Source: Poriferisodalis sp965262965
GTDB lineage: Bacteria > Actinomycetota > Acidimicrobiia > Acidimicrobiales > Poriferisodalaceae
Assembly: GCF_965262965.1 (NCBI RefSeq)
Contig: NZ_OZ253573.1
Location: 806,001 to 870,000, forward strand
Direction of reading: 5' to 3'
Length of the DNA stretch: 64,000 nt
The notes under the pieces are model-generated. The model saw nothing but the letters and a program-made list of their open reading frames with translations. It did not search any database and was not told where the DNA came from. Positions within the stretch are counted from its first letter, which is position 1. Every line of letters begins with the position of its first letter. The translations under genes were made by a program, and so were the position numbers. Below are positions 34,548-43,353 of the stretch, piece after piece.

Positions 34548-35240
34548 ATGCCTTCGTGTCATCGCACCACTGCATTGTTCCATTGCGGCGCTTTGGCCGC
34601 TGCCGTGTTGCTCGCAGCCGCTGCATGCGCAGCGTCGGGTGCCGACGAGAGCGGCACCGGGCAGATAGCGACGCTTGCCGAGACCGCCACCTCAGGCGCG
34701 TCAAGCTCTGACAGCCAGTCGCAGACGGCAACGACGGAGGATGCGGAAGCGCCCCCCGAGGAGATGACCATCGAGGAAGCGCGGCTCGAGTTCGCTGCCT
34801 GTATGCGGGAGACCTACCCGCAGTGGCCCGATCCGTCGCCAGAGGGCGGCTTCGGCGGTCGTGAAGCGCTCGAGGAACTGAGCATCGATCCACAGGACGG
34901 CGAGTTCCCCGACGTCCTCGACGAATGCCGATCGGTCCTCCAAGGTGTCGTCGGCGTCACCGCACTGTCCCCCGAAGAACAAGCCGAACGCCAGGACACT
35001 GTGCTGGCAGTGTTCGCCTGTGTCCGGGAGCAGCCAGGTTTCGAGGGTGTGCCGGATCCCAACTTCGATGCCGGCGCAGGACGAGGCTTCGGCATGCGTG
35101 AGCTGTTCGGTTCCGGCGAAATCGATCCACAGGCTTTCGCTTCGGCAATCCAGCAGTGCGCGACAGACCAGGGACTTCGCGGCCAACCGGGACCCGGTGG
35201 CGGACTCTTCGGCGGACGACGTGGAGGAAACGGTGGATGA
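34548..35240 (+). CDS. Secreted lipoprotein with internal duplication, export-cassette partner
   Basis: 230-residue predicted lipoprotein: signal peptide ALAAAVLLAAAAC, then a Ser/Thr/Asp/Glu-rich spacer to about residue 70. Two copies of a Cys-containing module follow: EFAACMRETYPQWPDP ... LDECRSVLQG and AVFACVREQPGFEGVPDP ... IQQCATDQGL. Each has a FAxC(M/V)RE start, a PDP, and a second Cys about 40 residues later that could form a disulphide. The C terminus is a Gly/Arg tail. Similar lipoproteins often precede MacB-type cassettes in actinobacteria. Function not established; it may bind the exported substrate or cell wall. The next gene begins inside its last codons. Confidence 0.8.
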   Translation: MPSCHRTTALFHCGALAAAVLLAAAACAASGADESGTGQIATLAETATSGASSSDSQSQTATTEDAEAPPEEMTIEEARLEFAACMRETYPQWPDPSPEGGFGGREALEELSIDPQDGEFPDVLDECRSVLQGVVGVTALSPEEQAERQDTVLAVFACVREQPGFEGVPDPNFDAGAGRGFGMRELFGSGEIDPQAFASAIQQCATDQGLRGQPGPGGGLFGGRRGGNGG

Positions 35241-36318
35241 GCGGCCTGGGGTGAGGTGGTTGGTTGCGGTCTTCGGAGTTGCCGTGATTCTGAGCGGATG
35301 TGGCCTCCTGGATGCGGACGCGACCGACGAAATCAGCGATTCCGGCGACAGCGCCGACACGACCTCGGCGCAGTTCACGCCCGCCTACGACACGATCGAG
35401 ATTGTGGTCAAGGACCTCGTCGACGTTGTCGAGATCGACGGCACGCTCGGGTACGGCGAACCCAGCGCAGTGCCCAACCTGCTCAACGGGATCGCGACGT
35501 GGCTGTCAGAGCAAGGCGCGCTGGTCGGCTTCGGCGAACAGCTCTACGAGGTCTCGGCTCAACCCGTCGTGCTGCTCGAAGGCACCACACCGTTGCATCG
35601 CACGCTCAAGCGCGGCATCGACGACGGCACCGATGTGTTCCGCTTCGAATCATGGCTCGTTGGACAGGGCTACGCCGAGGACATGGACCTCACCGTGGAC
35701 GAGACGTTCACGTCGGTGACAGCCGAGGCCGTCGAGGCGTGGCAGACCGCGGCGGGGCTCCCCGTCACCGGCACTGTTGAGCTCGGCACCGTGGTGTACC
35801 GGCCCGAGGTCGTGCGCATCAGCGAAGTACACGTGGGGCTCGGCGACCGAGTCCAGGCTGGGCCTGTGCTGTCGGTCACCTCGACGAACCGCCATGTCAC
35901 GGTCGCACTCGACACCGCCGACGCCGGTCTGCTCAGCACCGGTGACGCAGTGAACGTGGAACTGCCCGATGGCACCGAGGTGAGCGCCACAGTGACGTTC
36001 GTATCGACGGTTGCCCGGGCTCAGGGCCAAGGTGCGCAGCAGTCGTCGTTCCTCGATGTCCAGATCGCCCTCGAAGGCGCAGGCAGTGCGTTCGACGAGA
36101 GCCCGGTGACGGTACGAGTCTCAGACGTCCTCGCGCACGACGCCACGGTGGTGCCGATTGCAGCGCTGGTGGCGCTGGCCAAGGGTGGCTACGGGGTGGA
36201 AGTTGTCGACGAGGACGGCGTGATCCGTCTCGTCGGCGTTGCGATTGGCGCCATCCACCGCAACGAAGTTGCCATCGAAGGCAACGTGTCGGCGGGCCAG
36301 GCCGTCATCGTGCCCTGA
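35233..36318 (+). CDS. Peptidoglycan-binding membrane-fusion (HlyD-like) adaptor lipoprotein
   Basis: 361 residues from the GTG at 35233, with GGAGG five bases upstream and an 8-base overlap with the preceding gene. The signal peptide LVAVFGVAVILSGC has a lipobox. A PG_binding_1-like domain occupies roughly residues 100-175 (TAEAVEAWQTAAGLPVTGTV). It is followed by a barrel-sandwich/HlyD-like region (VHVGLGDRVQAGPVLSVTS) and a beta-barrel part ending VSAGQAVIVP. This is the adaptor that couples an ABC exporter to the cell wall. Its stop and the ATPase start overlap (TGATG). Confidence 0.85.
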   Translation: MDERPGVRWLVAVFGVAVILSGCGLLDADATDEISDSGDSADTTSAQFTPAYDTIEIVVKDLVDVVEIDGTLGYGEPSAVPNLLNGIATWLSEQGALVGFGEQLYEVSAQPVVLLEGTTPLHRTLKRGIDDGTDVFRFESWLVGQGYAEDMDLTVDETFTSVTAEAVEAWQTAAGLPVTGTVELGTVVYRPEVVRISEVHVGLGDRVQAGPVLSVTSTNRHVTVALDTADAGLLSTGDAVNVELPDGTEVSATVTFVSTVARAQGQGAQQSSFLDVQIALEGAGSAFDESPVTVRVSDVLAHDATVVPIAALVALAKGGYGVEVVDEDGVIRLVGVAIGAIHRNEVAIEGNVSAGQAVIVP

Positions 36319-37058
36319 TGCCAGTCCGCCACATTGAGCGTGCCCAGGCACCCGCCGAGCGTTACCCGGCGGCACCAGCCGTACTCACGCTGAGCGAGGT
36401 CACCAAGACGTATCCCGGAACTCAGCCGGTGCATGCGCTCGCAGGCGTGAGTGTGACCGTGCGCCGCGGCGAGCTCGTCGCCGTGGCCGGCCCGTCAGGT
36501 TCAGGAAAAAGCACCATGCTCAACATGATGGGTGCGCTCGACCGACCGAGCTCGGGCGAGGTCACCATCGAAGGATCGGTGCTCCGCGGCCTGCCCGACC
36601 GCCGAATCTCGGCAATGCGCGGCCGGCGCATCGGTTTCGTCTTCCAGCAATTCCACCTGATCGCCGGTCTCGACGCGCTCGACAACGTCGCGACCGGGCT
36701 GCTGTACCAAGCTGTCCCGATCGCCGAGCGTCGGCGGCTCGCCGCGCACATGCTCGAACATGTCGGTCTCGCCGGACGCAGCGGGCACCGCCCCGCAGAG
36801 CTGTCGGGCGGCGAACGCCAGCGCGTCGCCATTGCCCGTGCGCTGGTCGGCAACCCGGCGATCCTGCTCGCCGACGAACCCACCGGAAACCTGGACTCGC
36901 GAACCGCCGCAGAGATCATCTCGCTGCTGCGCGACCTGAACGTGGCCGGCAGCACGATTGTGGTGATCACGCACGACCGCGACCTGGCGGCGTCCCTGCC
37001 CCGAACCGTGTCACTGCTGGACGGGCGGGTTGATCACGACACGGCTGCGACAGGCTGA
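36318..37058 (+). CDS. MacB-type ABC exporter ATPase
   Basis: 246-residue ABC ATPase of the LolD/MacB branch. Walker A is GPSGSGKST (about residue 59), the Q-loop is in IGFVFQQFHLI, the signature is LSGGERQRVAIARAL, Walker B is ILLADEPTGNLDS and the H-loop is VVITHDRDLA. It follows the adaptor with a one-base overlap and precedes the permease by 3 bases. Such systems are mechanotransmission exporters of lipoproteins, peptides or small toxic compounds. Confidence 0.95.
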   Translation: MPVRHIERAQAPAERYPAAPAVLTLSEVTKTYPGTQPVHALAGVSVTVRRGELVAVAGPSGSGKSTMLNMMGALDRPSSGEVTIEGSVLRGLPDRRISAMRGRRIGFVFQQFHLIAGLDALDNVATGLLYQAVPIAERRRLAAHMLEHVGLAGRSGHRPAELSGGERQRVAIARALVGNPAILLADEPTGNLDSRTAAEIISLLRDLNVAGSTIVVITHDRDLAASLPRTVSLLDGRVDHDTAATG

Positions 37059-37061
37059 CCG

Positions 37062-38309
37062 ATGCATCCGTCGACCGCGAACGGCGGGGCAGTTCCGCGC
37101 AAGGCCGGCAGCCGCATGCGGCTGCGGGATGTACTGGGGACCGGAACGCTGGGATTTTGGGCTCGGCGTACCCGTACGGCCCTGAGCTCGGTCGGTATCG
37201 CTATCGGCATCGCCGCCATGGTTTCGGTGCTCGGTATTGCAGCGTCCAGCGACGCCCAGTTGCAAGCCGACCTTGACGCCCTCGGCCCGGACCTGCTCGA
37301 GCTCTCGCCCTCCGATTCGCTCACCGGTGACGAGGTAGAGCTGCCACCGGCTTCAGCTGCGATGATCGAACGCATTGGCCCGGTGCGAAGCGCTGCCGCC
37401 GTCAGCGGCGTCGAGGCGACCGTACGCCGCAGCGAGTTCATTCCCGCAGGCCAGACCGGCGGCATCTCGGTACTCGCAGCCGATGGCGACGTACGCGGCG
37501 TGCTCGGCATCACCGTGGCCGACGGCAAATGGCTCGACGCCGGTACCGAGAGGCTTCCCAATGTGCTCCTCGGTGCGGTCGCTGCGGAACGGCTGGCAGT
37601 GCGCAGCACAGCCGAGGCTCCGCAGGTGTACCTGTCGGGCGTGTACTTCACGGTGATCGGCATTGCCGACCCGGTGCCGCTGGCGCCCAGCATCGATCGG
37701 TCCGCCATCATCGGCGAGCCGATCGCTGAGCAACTGTTCGGCTTCGAACGCTCTCCCAGCCGGGTCTTCGTGCGCACGGGTTCGCACGTGCCCGACGATC
37801 CCGAACTTCTCGACGATGTGCGCGAGATCATGGCCGCGACGGTGCGGCCGCAGGCGCCCGCCGAGGTCGGGGTCAGCCGGCCCAGCGACCTGATTGCTGC
37901 CCGCGAATACACCGAGGCGGCCTTCACCGGATTGCTGCTGGGGCTCGGGGGCGTGGCGCTGCTTGTGGGTGGCGTCGGCATTGCGAATGTCATGGTGATC
38001 TCCGTGCTCGAACGCCGTGCCGAAATCGGTCTCCGGCGGGCCCTCGGTGCCACCCGTCACCACATCGCCCAGCAGTTCCTGGTGGAATCGTCGTTGCTGG
38101 CGGTGCTGGGCGGGACAGGCGGTGTGCTCATCGGCTCCGCGATCACTGTCTTCTACGCCCGCAGCCAGCAGTGGGTGACCTCAGTGCCGACCACTGCGCT
38201 CGCCGGTGGCATCGCTGCCGCCTTGGCCATCGGCGCACTGGCCGGGATCTACCCCGCCATCCGAGCTTCGCGCACCGATCCCGCCCAAGCGGTGCACCCG
38301 ACGGTTTGA
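37062..38309 (+). CDS. MacB/FtsX-like ABC exporter permease
   Basis: 415-residue permease: a cytosolic start, TM1 around residues 42-65 (SSVGIAIGIAAMVSVLGIA), a large extracytoplasmic domain to about residue 285, then three C-terminal helices. These include the FtsX motif GIANVMVISVLERRAEIGLRRALGATR and the ending AGIYPAIRASRTDPAQAV. The topology is typical of MacB permeases without the fused ATPase. It is the fourth gene of the cassette beginning at 34548 and converges with the carbamoylase genes. Confidence 0.94.
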   Translation: MHPSTANGGAVPRKAGSRMRLRDVLGTGTLGFWARRTRTALSSVGIAIGIAAMVSVLGIAASSDAQLQADLDALGPDLLELSPSDSLTGDEVELPPASAAMIERIGPVRSAAAVSGVEATVRRSEFIPAGQTGGISVLAADGDVRGVLGITVADGKWLDAGTERLPNVLLGAVAAERLAVRSTAEAPQVYLSGVYFTVIGIADPVPLAPSIDRSAIIGEPIAEQLFGFERSPSRVFVRTGSHVPDDPELLDDVREIMAATVRPQAPAEVGVSRPSDLIAAREYTEAAFTGLLLGLGGVALLVGGVGIANVMVISVLERRAEIGLRRALGATRHHIAQQFLVESSLLAVLGGTGGVLIGSAITVFYARSQQWVTSVPTTALAGGIAAALAIGALAGIYPAIRASRTDPAQAVHPTV

Positions 38310-38344
38310 GGGCACCCAGATCGGGCGACAGTCCAGGCGGCTCT

Positions 38345-39271
38345 CTAGGGCGGCGGGATCACACCCTTCTGCTCGCCGATCAGCTGGTACACCTCGGGTC
38401 GGCGGTAGCGATCGAAGTCGAACAGGGTGTCGCGGTACTGCGAGCACCAGTCCAGGTCGCAGCGAGCGGCGATCAGCTCGTCGCCGTCGGTGACGGCTTG
38501 AGCCACGATCTGGCCTGAGGGAGCGATCACTGCCGAGTGCGCCAGCGATTCCACGCCCTCTTCGGTACCGCCCTTGGCGACCCCCACCACCCAGGTGCCA
38601 TTCTGGTACGCGCCTGCCTGCATCACGAGGTGGTTGTGGAAGGCCTGCAGCGGGTCTTGAATCGGGTCGGGCGCGTAGTGCAGCGGCGTGTTGTAGCCGA
38701 TGAAGATCATCTCGACGCCCTGGAGGCCCATCACGCGGTAGGTCTCAGGCCAGCGACGGTCGTTGCACAGTGCGATTCCCATGACGCCGCCGAATGCCCG
38801 CCACACGCTGAATCCCTCGGCGGATTCCTCAAAATATCTGCGCTCGAGATGCTGGAAGGCGCGTTGGGGTTCGTGCTCGTCGTGTCCCGGAATGTGCACC
38901 TTGCGGTACTTGGCGACAAGGGTGCCGTCTCGCTCGACCAGGATCGCGGTGTTGAAACGGTGCCCGTCGGGCGTCAGTTCGGCGTACCCAAGGTGGAAGC
39001 CGATGCCCAGGCGCTTGGCCTCGTCGAACAGCGGCTGGGTATCCGCCGATGGCATCTCGGTCTCGTAGTACGCGAGCAGCTCGGGTGAGTCGTCAGGAAA
39101 GTACCAGCGGGGGAAGAAGGTGGTGAGCGCCAGTTCGGGGAACACCACGACATCGCAGCCCCGCTCGGCACCCTGGTGCAGCAGCGCGATCAGGCGCTTC
39201 ACCACGCTGGCACGCGTTTCGTAGCGGGCGATCGGTCCCAGCTGCGCGGCGCCGACGGTGAGCGGCCTCAT
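38345..39271 (-). CDS. Nitrilase-superfamily amidase, N-carbamoyl-D-amino acid hydrolase-like
   Basis: 308-residue carbon-nitrogen hydrolase. The catalytic triad is Glu46 (VVFPELALTTFFP), Lys124 (KYRKVHIPGHDEHEP) and Cys169 (MGIALCNDRRWPETY), with spacing almost equal to the known D-carbamoylases. The length and the RRYFEESAEGFSVWRAFGG segment also fit D-carbamoylase. It would hydrolyse an N-carbamoyl-amino acid to amino acid, CO2 and ammonia, the last step of hydantoin or ureide breakdown. It overlaps the upstream M20 carbamoylase gene by 4 bases. Confidence 0.92.
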   Translation of the reverse strand: MRPLTVGAAQLGPIARYETRASVVKRLIALLHQGAERGCDVVVFPELALTTFFPRWYFPDDSPELLAYYETEMPSADTQPLFDEAKRLGIGFHLGYAELTPDGHRFNTAILVERDGTLVAKYRKVHIPGHDEHEPQRAFQHLERRYFEESAEGFSVWRAFGGVMGIALCNDRRWPETYRVMGLQGVEMIFIGYNTPLHYAPDPIQDPLQAFHNHLVMQAGAYQNGTWVVGVAKGGTEEGVESLAHSAVIAPSGQIVAQAVTDGDELIAARCDLDWCSQYRDTLFDFDRYRRPEVYQLIGEQKGVIPPP

Positions 39272-40572
39272 CGAGCCATCTCATCGCTCGCAGCGTCTGC
39301 TCCGCTGGAAAGAACCCCGTCGATGTCGCCATTGGCGAGGCGCCACACCACATCGGCGAGCAGGTTCGCCCCTGCCTCGATGTCCTCCGGCGCCGTGTAC
39401 TCCGCGGGGTTGTGGCTCACGCCGTCGAAGCTCGGCACAAAGATCATCCCGGTCGGGCACACACGCGCCAGCATCTGCGCATCGTGGCCTGCACCCGACG
39501 GCAAGCGACGGTGCGTCAGGCTCGCTTCGGCGGCGCAGCGCTCGACGAGGTCGATGACTGACGGATGGAAATCGATCGGCTCGAAGCGTGCCGTCCGCCG
39601 CATGGCAGCAGCAAGGTGCTCGCCCTCGGCGATGCGAGCGACGATCTCATCGAGTCGCGCCTCTGCGTGTTGCAGCATTCCCTCGGAGGTGTTGCGGAGG
39701 TCCACCGTCATCGTGGCTGAACCTGCAATGACGTTCACCAGGTTTGGCACAAGCGAGATCGATCCCACAGTGCCGACTTGCGAGTCGCCGATGTTGTGCG
39801 CCATCTCACGTACTTCGCCGGCGATACGGCACGCAGCCAAGCCCGCGTCGCGTCGGAGCGGCATCGGCGTGGTTCCAGCGTGATTCGACTGCCCGCGCAG
39901 CGTGACTTCAGTCCACGAGATGCCCTGCACGCCTTCCACGACGCCGATCTGGATCCCGTGGAACTCGAGCACTGGACCTTGCTCGATGTGCAGCTCCATG
40001 TAGGCATACGGCACGGTGCCGGGAACAGGCGCCGATCCGCGATAGCCGATGCGGTCCAGCTCGCCGCCGACCGAGACGCCTTCCCGGTCGGTGATCTTCA
40101 GCGCTTCTTCGAGAGCCATGCCGCCCACGTAGGCGAGGCTGCCCAGCATGTCGGGAGCGAACCGGCTGCCTTCCTCGTCGGTGAAATACGCCACGGACAG
40201 CGGGCGGGAGGGCATGTGACCACTCGCCAGCACCGACTCGATGACCTCCAGCCCAGCCAGCACGCCGAGGTTCCCGTCGTAGCGACCGCCGGTGGCCACC
40301 GTGTCAATGTGGCTGCCCATCATCACCGAGTCGGCCACGCCGCCCGGTTCGGTGCACGCCACGACGTTGCCGAGACCGTCGATGGTGATCTCAAGCCCCA
40401 GGTCGGCCATCCAGGTGCACACCAAGTCGCGTCCAGCGCGGTCCTCGTCGGTGAGTGCCAAGCGGCAATTTCCGTGGGTTCCCGCGATGGCGCCGATCTG
40501 GGCCAACTCATCCAGTCGCCCCATCAGCCGTTCGCCATCGATCCGAGTTGCTCCCCCGCTCGATCCACTCAT
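39268..40572 (-). CDS. M20-family N-carbamoyl-L-amino acid hydrolase / allantoate amidohydrolase-like
   Basis: 434-residue Zn-dependent amidohydrolase. Metal ligands are visible in GSHIDTVATGGRYDGNLG and YFTDEEGSRFAPDMLGS, and near the C terminus in FDGVSHNPAEYT. The dimerisation and substrate loop LHIEQGPVLEFHGIQIGVVEGV is the hallmark of the AmaB/HyuC/AllC branch, separating it from general M20 peptidases. It acts on N-carbamoyl-amino acids, beta-ureidopropionate or allantoate. It is co-translated with the D-carbamoylase-like gene, so the pair could process both stereoisomers of a carbamoyl product. Confidence 0.92.
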   Translation of the reverse strand: MSGSSGGATRIDGERLMGRLDELAQIGAIAGTHGNCRLALTDEDRAGRDLVCTWMADLGLEITIDGLGNVVACTEPGGVADSVMMGSHIDTVATGGRYDGNLGVLAGLEVIESVLASGHMPSRPLSVAYFTDEEGSRFAPDMLGSLAYVGGMALEEALKITDREGVSVGGELDRIGYRGSAPVPGTVPYAYMELHIEQGPVLEFHGIQIGVVEGVQGISWTEVTLRGQSNHAGTTPMPLRRDAGLAACRIAGEVREMAHNIGDSQVGTVGSISLVPNLVNVIAGSATMTVDLRNTSEGMLQHAEARLDEIVARIAEGEHLAAAMRRTARFEPIDFHPSVIDLVERCAAEASLTHRRLPSGAGHDAQMLARVCPTGMIFVPSFDGVSHNPAEYTAPEDIEAGANLLADVVWRLANGDIDGVLSSGADAASDEMAR

Positions 40573-40658
40573 GGTGTCATTCTCTCATCGCAGTGAGCGT
40601 TCGCAGCATCGCCTGCGCGCGGATTCGAGTGCCTTCGTTCGAACAGTGTGAGACCCGC

Positions 40659-42230
40659 TCACACGAACGTGCCGGCGACCTCGTCGTTGAGGTCGTTAAT
40701 CATCTCGTCCCACAGTCGGGGCAGGCCTCGCAACGAATCCCAGAACGCTTGGTCACGGCGGACGTCGAAGTCCTCCAATGGCACACCCTGCTGCTCGACC
40801 CAAGTGTAGTAGCCGAGGTTGAAGATTCGGTCGCGGCCCCGCTCGGTGAGCACTTCTATGTGAGGCGCGTGCTCGCTGTGGGCGTCGGGTGCCAGATGCT
40901 GCTCGAGGATGCTGCGGGCAGCGCCCGCATCGAAGCTGCCTGCGTGCCGTTCGACGAGATGACGCTCGCGCTCGGAGTAGTACATCTCGAACCCGTCAGT
41001 GGCCACGGTCATGACCACGTCGTCGGGCCCCAGGCCCAGCTCGTTGGCGGCACGGGCCGCGGCGAGCACGTTGCAGATCGACGAGTAGCCGAAGTGCCCC
41101 AGATCGTCGAGCACCCACGATGCCGCACCGAGGTGCTCGCGCAGCGCGTCACGGCCGGCTTCGGTGTTGAACACCAGCCCGAGCCCGTCGGTTGCCCGGT
41201 CGCTGACGCCGACGATCACGTCGGTGTTCATGACGTTGTGGATGAGCGGGATGTGCTTGTCGCCGATGCCTTGGATGTTGTGCTCGCCGTAGCCGTTGTA
41301 GAGCATCGTTGGGCATTCGAGCGCTTCGACCGCCACGATCTGGGCGCCGTGTTCGTCCTTGAGCCGGTCGCCTGCACCGAGCGTTCCCGCCGAGCCGCTG
41401 GCAGCGACGAAAGCAGCCAGCTTCGGCTCGGAGCCCGCAGGTGCTGCCTGGCGCAAGTGATCAAACACAGCCAGCAGCGCCGCGCCGGTCACCTCGTAGT
41501 GGCCGACGTGATTTGAGAACTCGCTGAACTGGTTCAGGATGAAGTTCGCCGGATCCGCTGCGAGCGCTGCGCACGCGTCGTAGATCTCTTTGACGTTGCT
41601 CTCCGAGCCGGGCGTACGGATCACGTCGGCAGGGTCGGCGACCCAGTTGGCCAGCCAGTCGAACCGTTCGCGGCTCATGTTCTCGGGCAGCACCGCTGCG
41701 CCGCGGCACGCCATGATCCGGCTGATGGCCACCCCGCCGCGGGCGTAGTTGCCCGTCGACGGCCACACCGCCCTGTGTGTGACCGGATCGAACTGCCCCG
41801 ACGTGACTCTCGGCGCGAGGCAGGAATACGCAGCCAGCACCTTGTGGGCACCGATCATCGGGAACCGGTTGCCGAACGCCACGACGACCTGCGCAGGCGT
41901 GCCGGTCAGCTCGCTCGGCAGCACGACATGCTCAGGCACGTCGGTGCGCCCGCCGTTGCCGTCGTTGAACCAGTGAACCCGGAACAGGTTCAACGGATCC
42001 GCAAAGTCTGGGTCGACGTCGGCAAGCGCTGTGTCGATGTCAGGGTCGATGAGGGAAGGATCGGCGAGTTCTGCGAACGTAGGCAGCCTGATGCCCTGCT
42101 CTCGGAATCGCTCGACGACATGGCTGCGTCCCGCCGGGTCGGTGACCTTGGTGGCGAGCTGCGCAGCGAAGTTGGCAGAAAACGAGCCGGCGCTGTCGCG
42201 TGCTCCGGCTCCACCTGTGTGGTTGGACAT
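40659..42230 (-). CDS. Fold-type II PLP-dependent enzyme, large cysteine-synthase-like
   Basis: 523-residue member of the tryptophan-synthase-beta superfamily. The Schiff-base Lys is Lys130 in RFPMIGAHKVLAAYSCL and the substrate loop is VWPSTGNYARGGVAISR. AAFVAASGSAGTLGAGDRLKDEHG is the Gly-rich phosphate region. It is longer than cysteine synthase (about 310-450), with extra N- and C-terminal helical regions containing acidic stretches. The reaction is likely an alpha,beta-elimination or replacement on an amino acid; no precise function can be assigned. It lies 86 bases upstream of the carbamoylase pair, same strand. Confidence 0.85.
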   Translation of the reverse strand: MSNHTGGAGARDSAGSFSANFAAQLATKVTDPAGRSHVVERFREQGIRLPTFAELADPSLIDPDIDTALADVDPDFADPLNLFRVHWFNDGNGGRTDVPEHVVLPSELTGTPAQVVVAFGNRFPMIGAHKVLAAYSCLAPRVTSGQFDPVTHRAVWPSTGNYARGGVAISRIMACRGAAVLPENMSRERFDWLANWVADPADVIRTPGSESNVKEIYDACAALAADPANFILNQFSEFSNHVGHYEVTGAALLAVFDHLRQAAPAGSEPKLAAFVAASGSAGTLGAGDRLKDEHGAQIVAVEALECPTMLYNGYGEHNIQGIGDKHIPLIHNVMNTDVIVGVSDRATDGLGLVFNTEAGRDALREHLGAASWVLDDLGHFGYSSICNVLAAARAANELGLGPDDVVMTVATDGFEMYYSERERHLVERHAGSFDAGAARSILEQHLAPDAHSEHAPHIEVLTERGRDRIFNLGYYTWVEQQGVPLEDFDVRRDQAFWDSLRGLPRLWDEMINDLNDEVAGTFV

Positions 42231-42327
42231 CAGGATCTGAGGCTATGTTCCGCGGCAGCACCTTGATGCACGTCCCGCCGATGGCTGCAGGGCGCGAGGG
42301 AGGCCCCGGATCAATGACACTGGATCG

Positions 42328-43323
42328 ATGATGTCGCCACGAAACGCGCTCTACCTGCAGGACGCTCACACCATCAGCGAAGCCATGGGCTTTGCGCGTT
42401 ACGCCGAGGAGCGCGGCTTCGAGGCGGTGTGGCAAGCCGACTCCCGGTTGGTGCGCGAGGCCAGCGTGCCGATGGCCGCGTTCGCCGCGACCACCTCACA
42501 GATCAAGATCGGCGCGGGCGTCATCGACATCTGGTCGCGCAACCCGGCTCGGCTGGCCTCGATGTTCTCCACGCTCGACGACCTCGCCCCTGGACGAATC
42601 ATCTGCGGGCTCGGCGCCTGGTGGGATCCGCTGGCCGCAAAGGTAGGCATCAGCCGGTCCCGGCCGTTGGGCGCCATGCGAGAGGTCACCACCGTGGTTC
42701 GGGCCTTGCTCGCCAACGAGAACGTCACGTTCCACGGCGACCACGTCCATCTCGACGACGTCGAGCTCGACTACGTGTACCAGGAGCGCCGACCCAAGGA
42801 TGTCCCGATCTACATCGGCGCTACGGGCATGAAGATGATGGAGCTGTGCGGCGAGATCGCCGACGGCGTGGTGCTCAACTACCTGGTTTCGCCTGACTAC
42901 AACTCGCGTGCGATGGACGCTCTCGAACGCGGGGCCGAAGCGGCCGGTCGCAGCGTCGACGATCTCGACCGCCCCCAGCTGGTGGTGTGCTCCGTGCACG
43001 AGGACCGCTCGACGGCGCTCGACATGGCACGCAACATGGTCACCCAGTACCTGGGCCAGCAACCCCACATCATGAAGGCCTCGGGCGTGCCCGAATCGCT
43101 GCTCGAAGAAGTCGGCAAGGTGCTGACGTGGCCAGCCACGGCGGAACAAGTCGAAGCCGCGTCGCGCCTCGTTCCCGACGACATCGTGCAGATGCTGACT
43201 GCATCAGGCACCCCTGCTGAAGCCCGTGAAGCCGTCGACGGCTACATCGCCAACGGCGCCACGTGCCCGATCCTGTACCCGCTCGGCGACGTCGAAGCGA
43301 TGATCGACGCCTTCGCCGACTAG
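42328..43323 (+). CDS. LLM class (F420-type) oxidoreductase, methylene-H4MPT reductase-like
   Basis: 331-residue luciferase-like enzyme. It starts MMSPRNALYLQDAHTI and shows AEERGFEAVWQADSRLVREA, DLAPGRIICGLGAWWDPLA and VPIYIGATGMKMMELCGEIADGVVLNYL, matching F420-dependent methylenetetrahydromethanopterin-reductase-like proteins common in actinobacteria. It is divergent from the PLP enzyme across 97 bases and convergent with the APH-type gene. Substrate unknown. Confidence 0.9.
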   Translation: MMSPRNALYLQDAHTISEAMGFARYAEERGFEAVWQADSRLVREASVPMAAFAATTSQIKIGAGVIDIWSRNPARLASMFSTLDDLAPGRIICGLGAWWDPLAAKVGISRSRPLGAMREVTTVVRALLANENVTFHGDHVHLDDVELDYVYQERRPKDVPIYIGATGMKMMELCGEIADGVVLNYLVSPDYNSRAMDALERGAEAAGRSVDDLDRPQLVVCSVHEDRSTALDMARNMVTQYLGQQPHIMKASGVPESLLEEVGKVLTWPATAEQVEAASRLVPDDIVQMLTASGTPAEAREAVDGYIANGATCPILYPLGDVEAMIDAFAD

Positions 43324-43353
43324 GGGCTCGCGGGCGCAGCAGCGGCCCTCAGT
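43319..43353. terminator. Hairpin spanning two convergent stop codons
   Basis: Arms ACTAGGGGC (43319-43327) and GCCCTCAGT (43345-43353) pair over nine positions with one mismatch and one G-T pair around a 17-base loop. They contain the TAG of the LLM gene and the TGA of the phosphotransferase gene. Possibly a bidirectional terminator without T-run. Confidence 0.4.
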
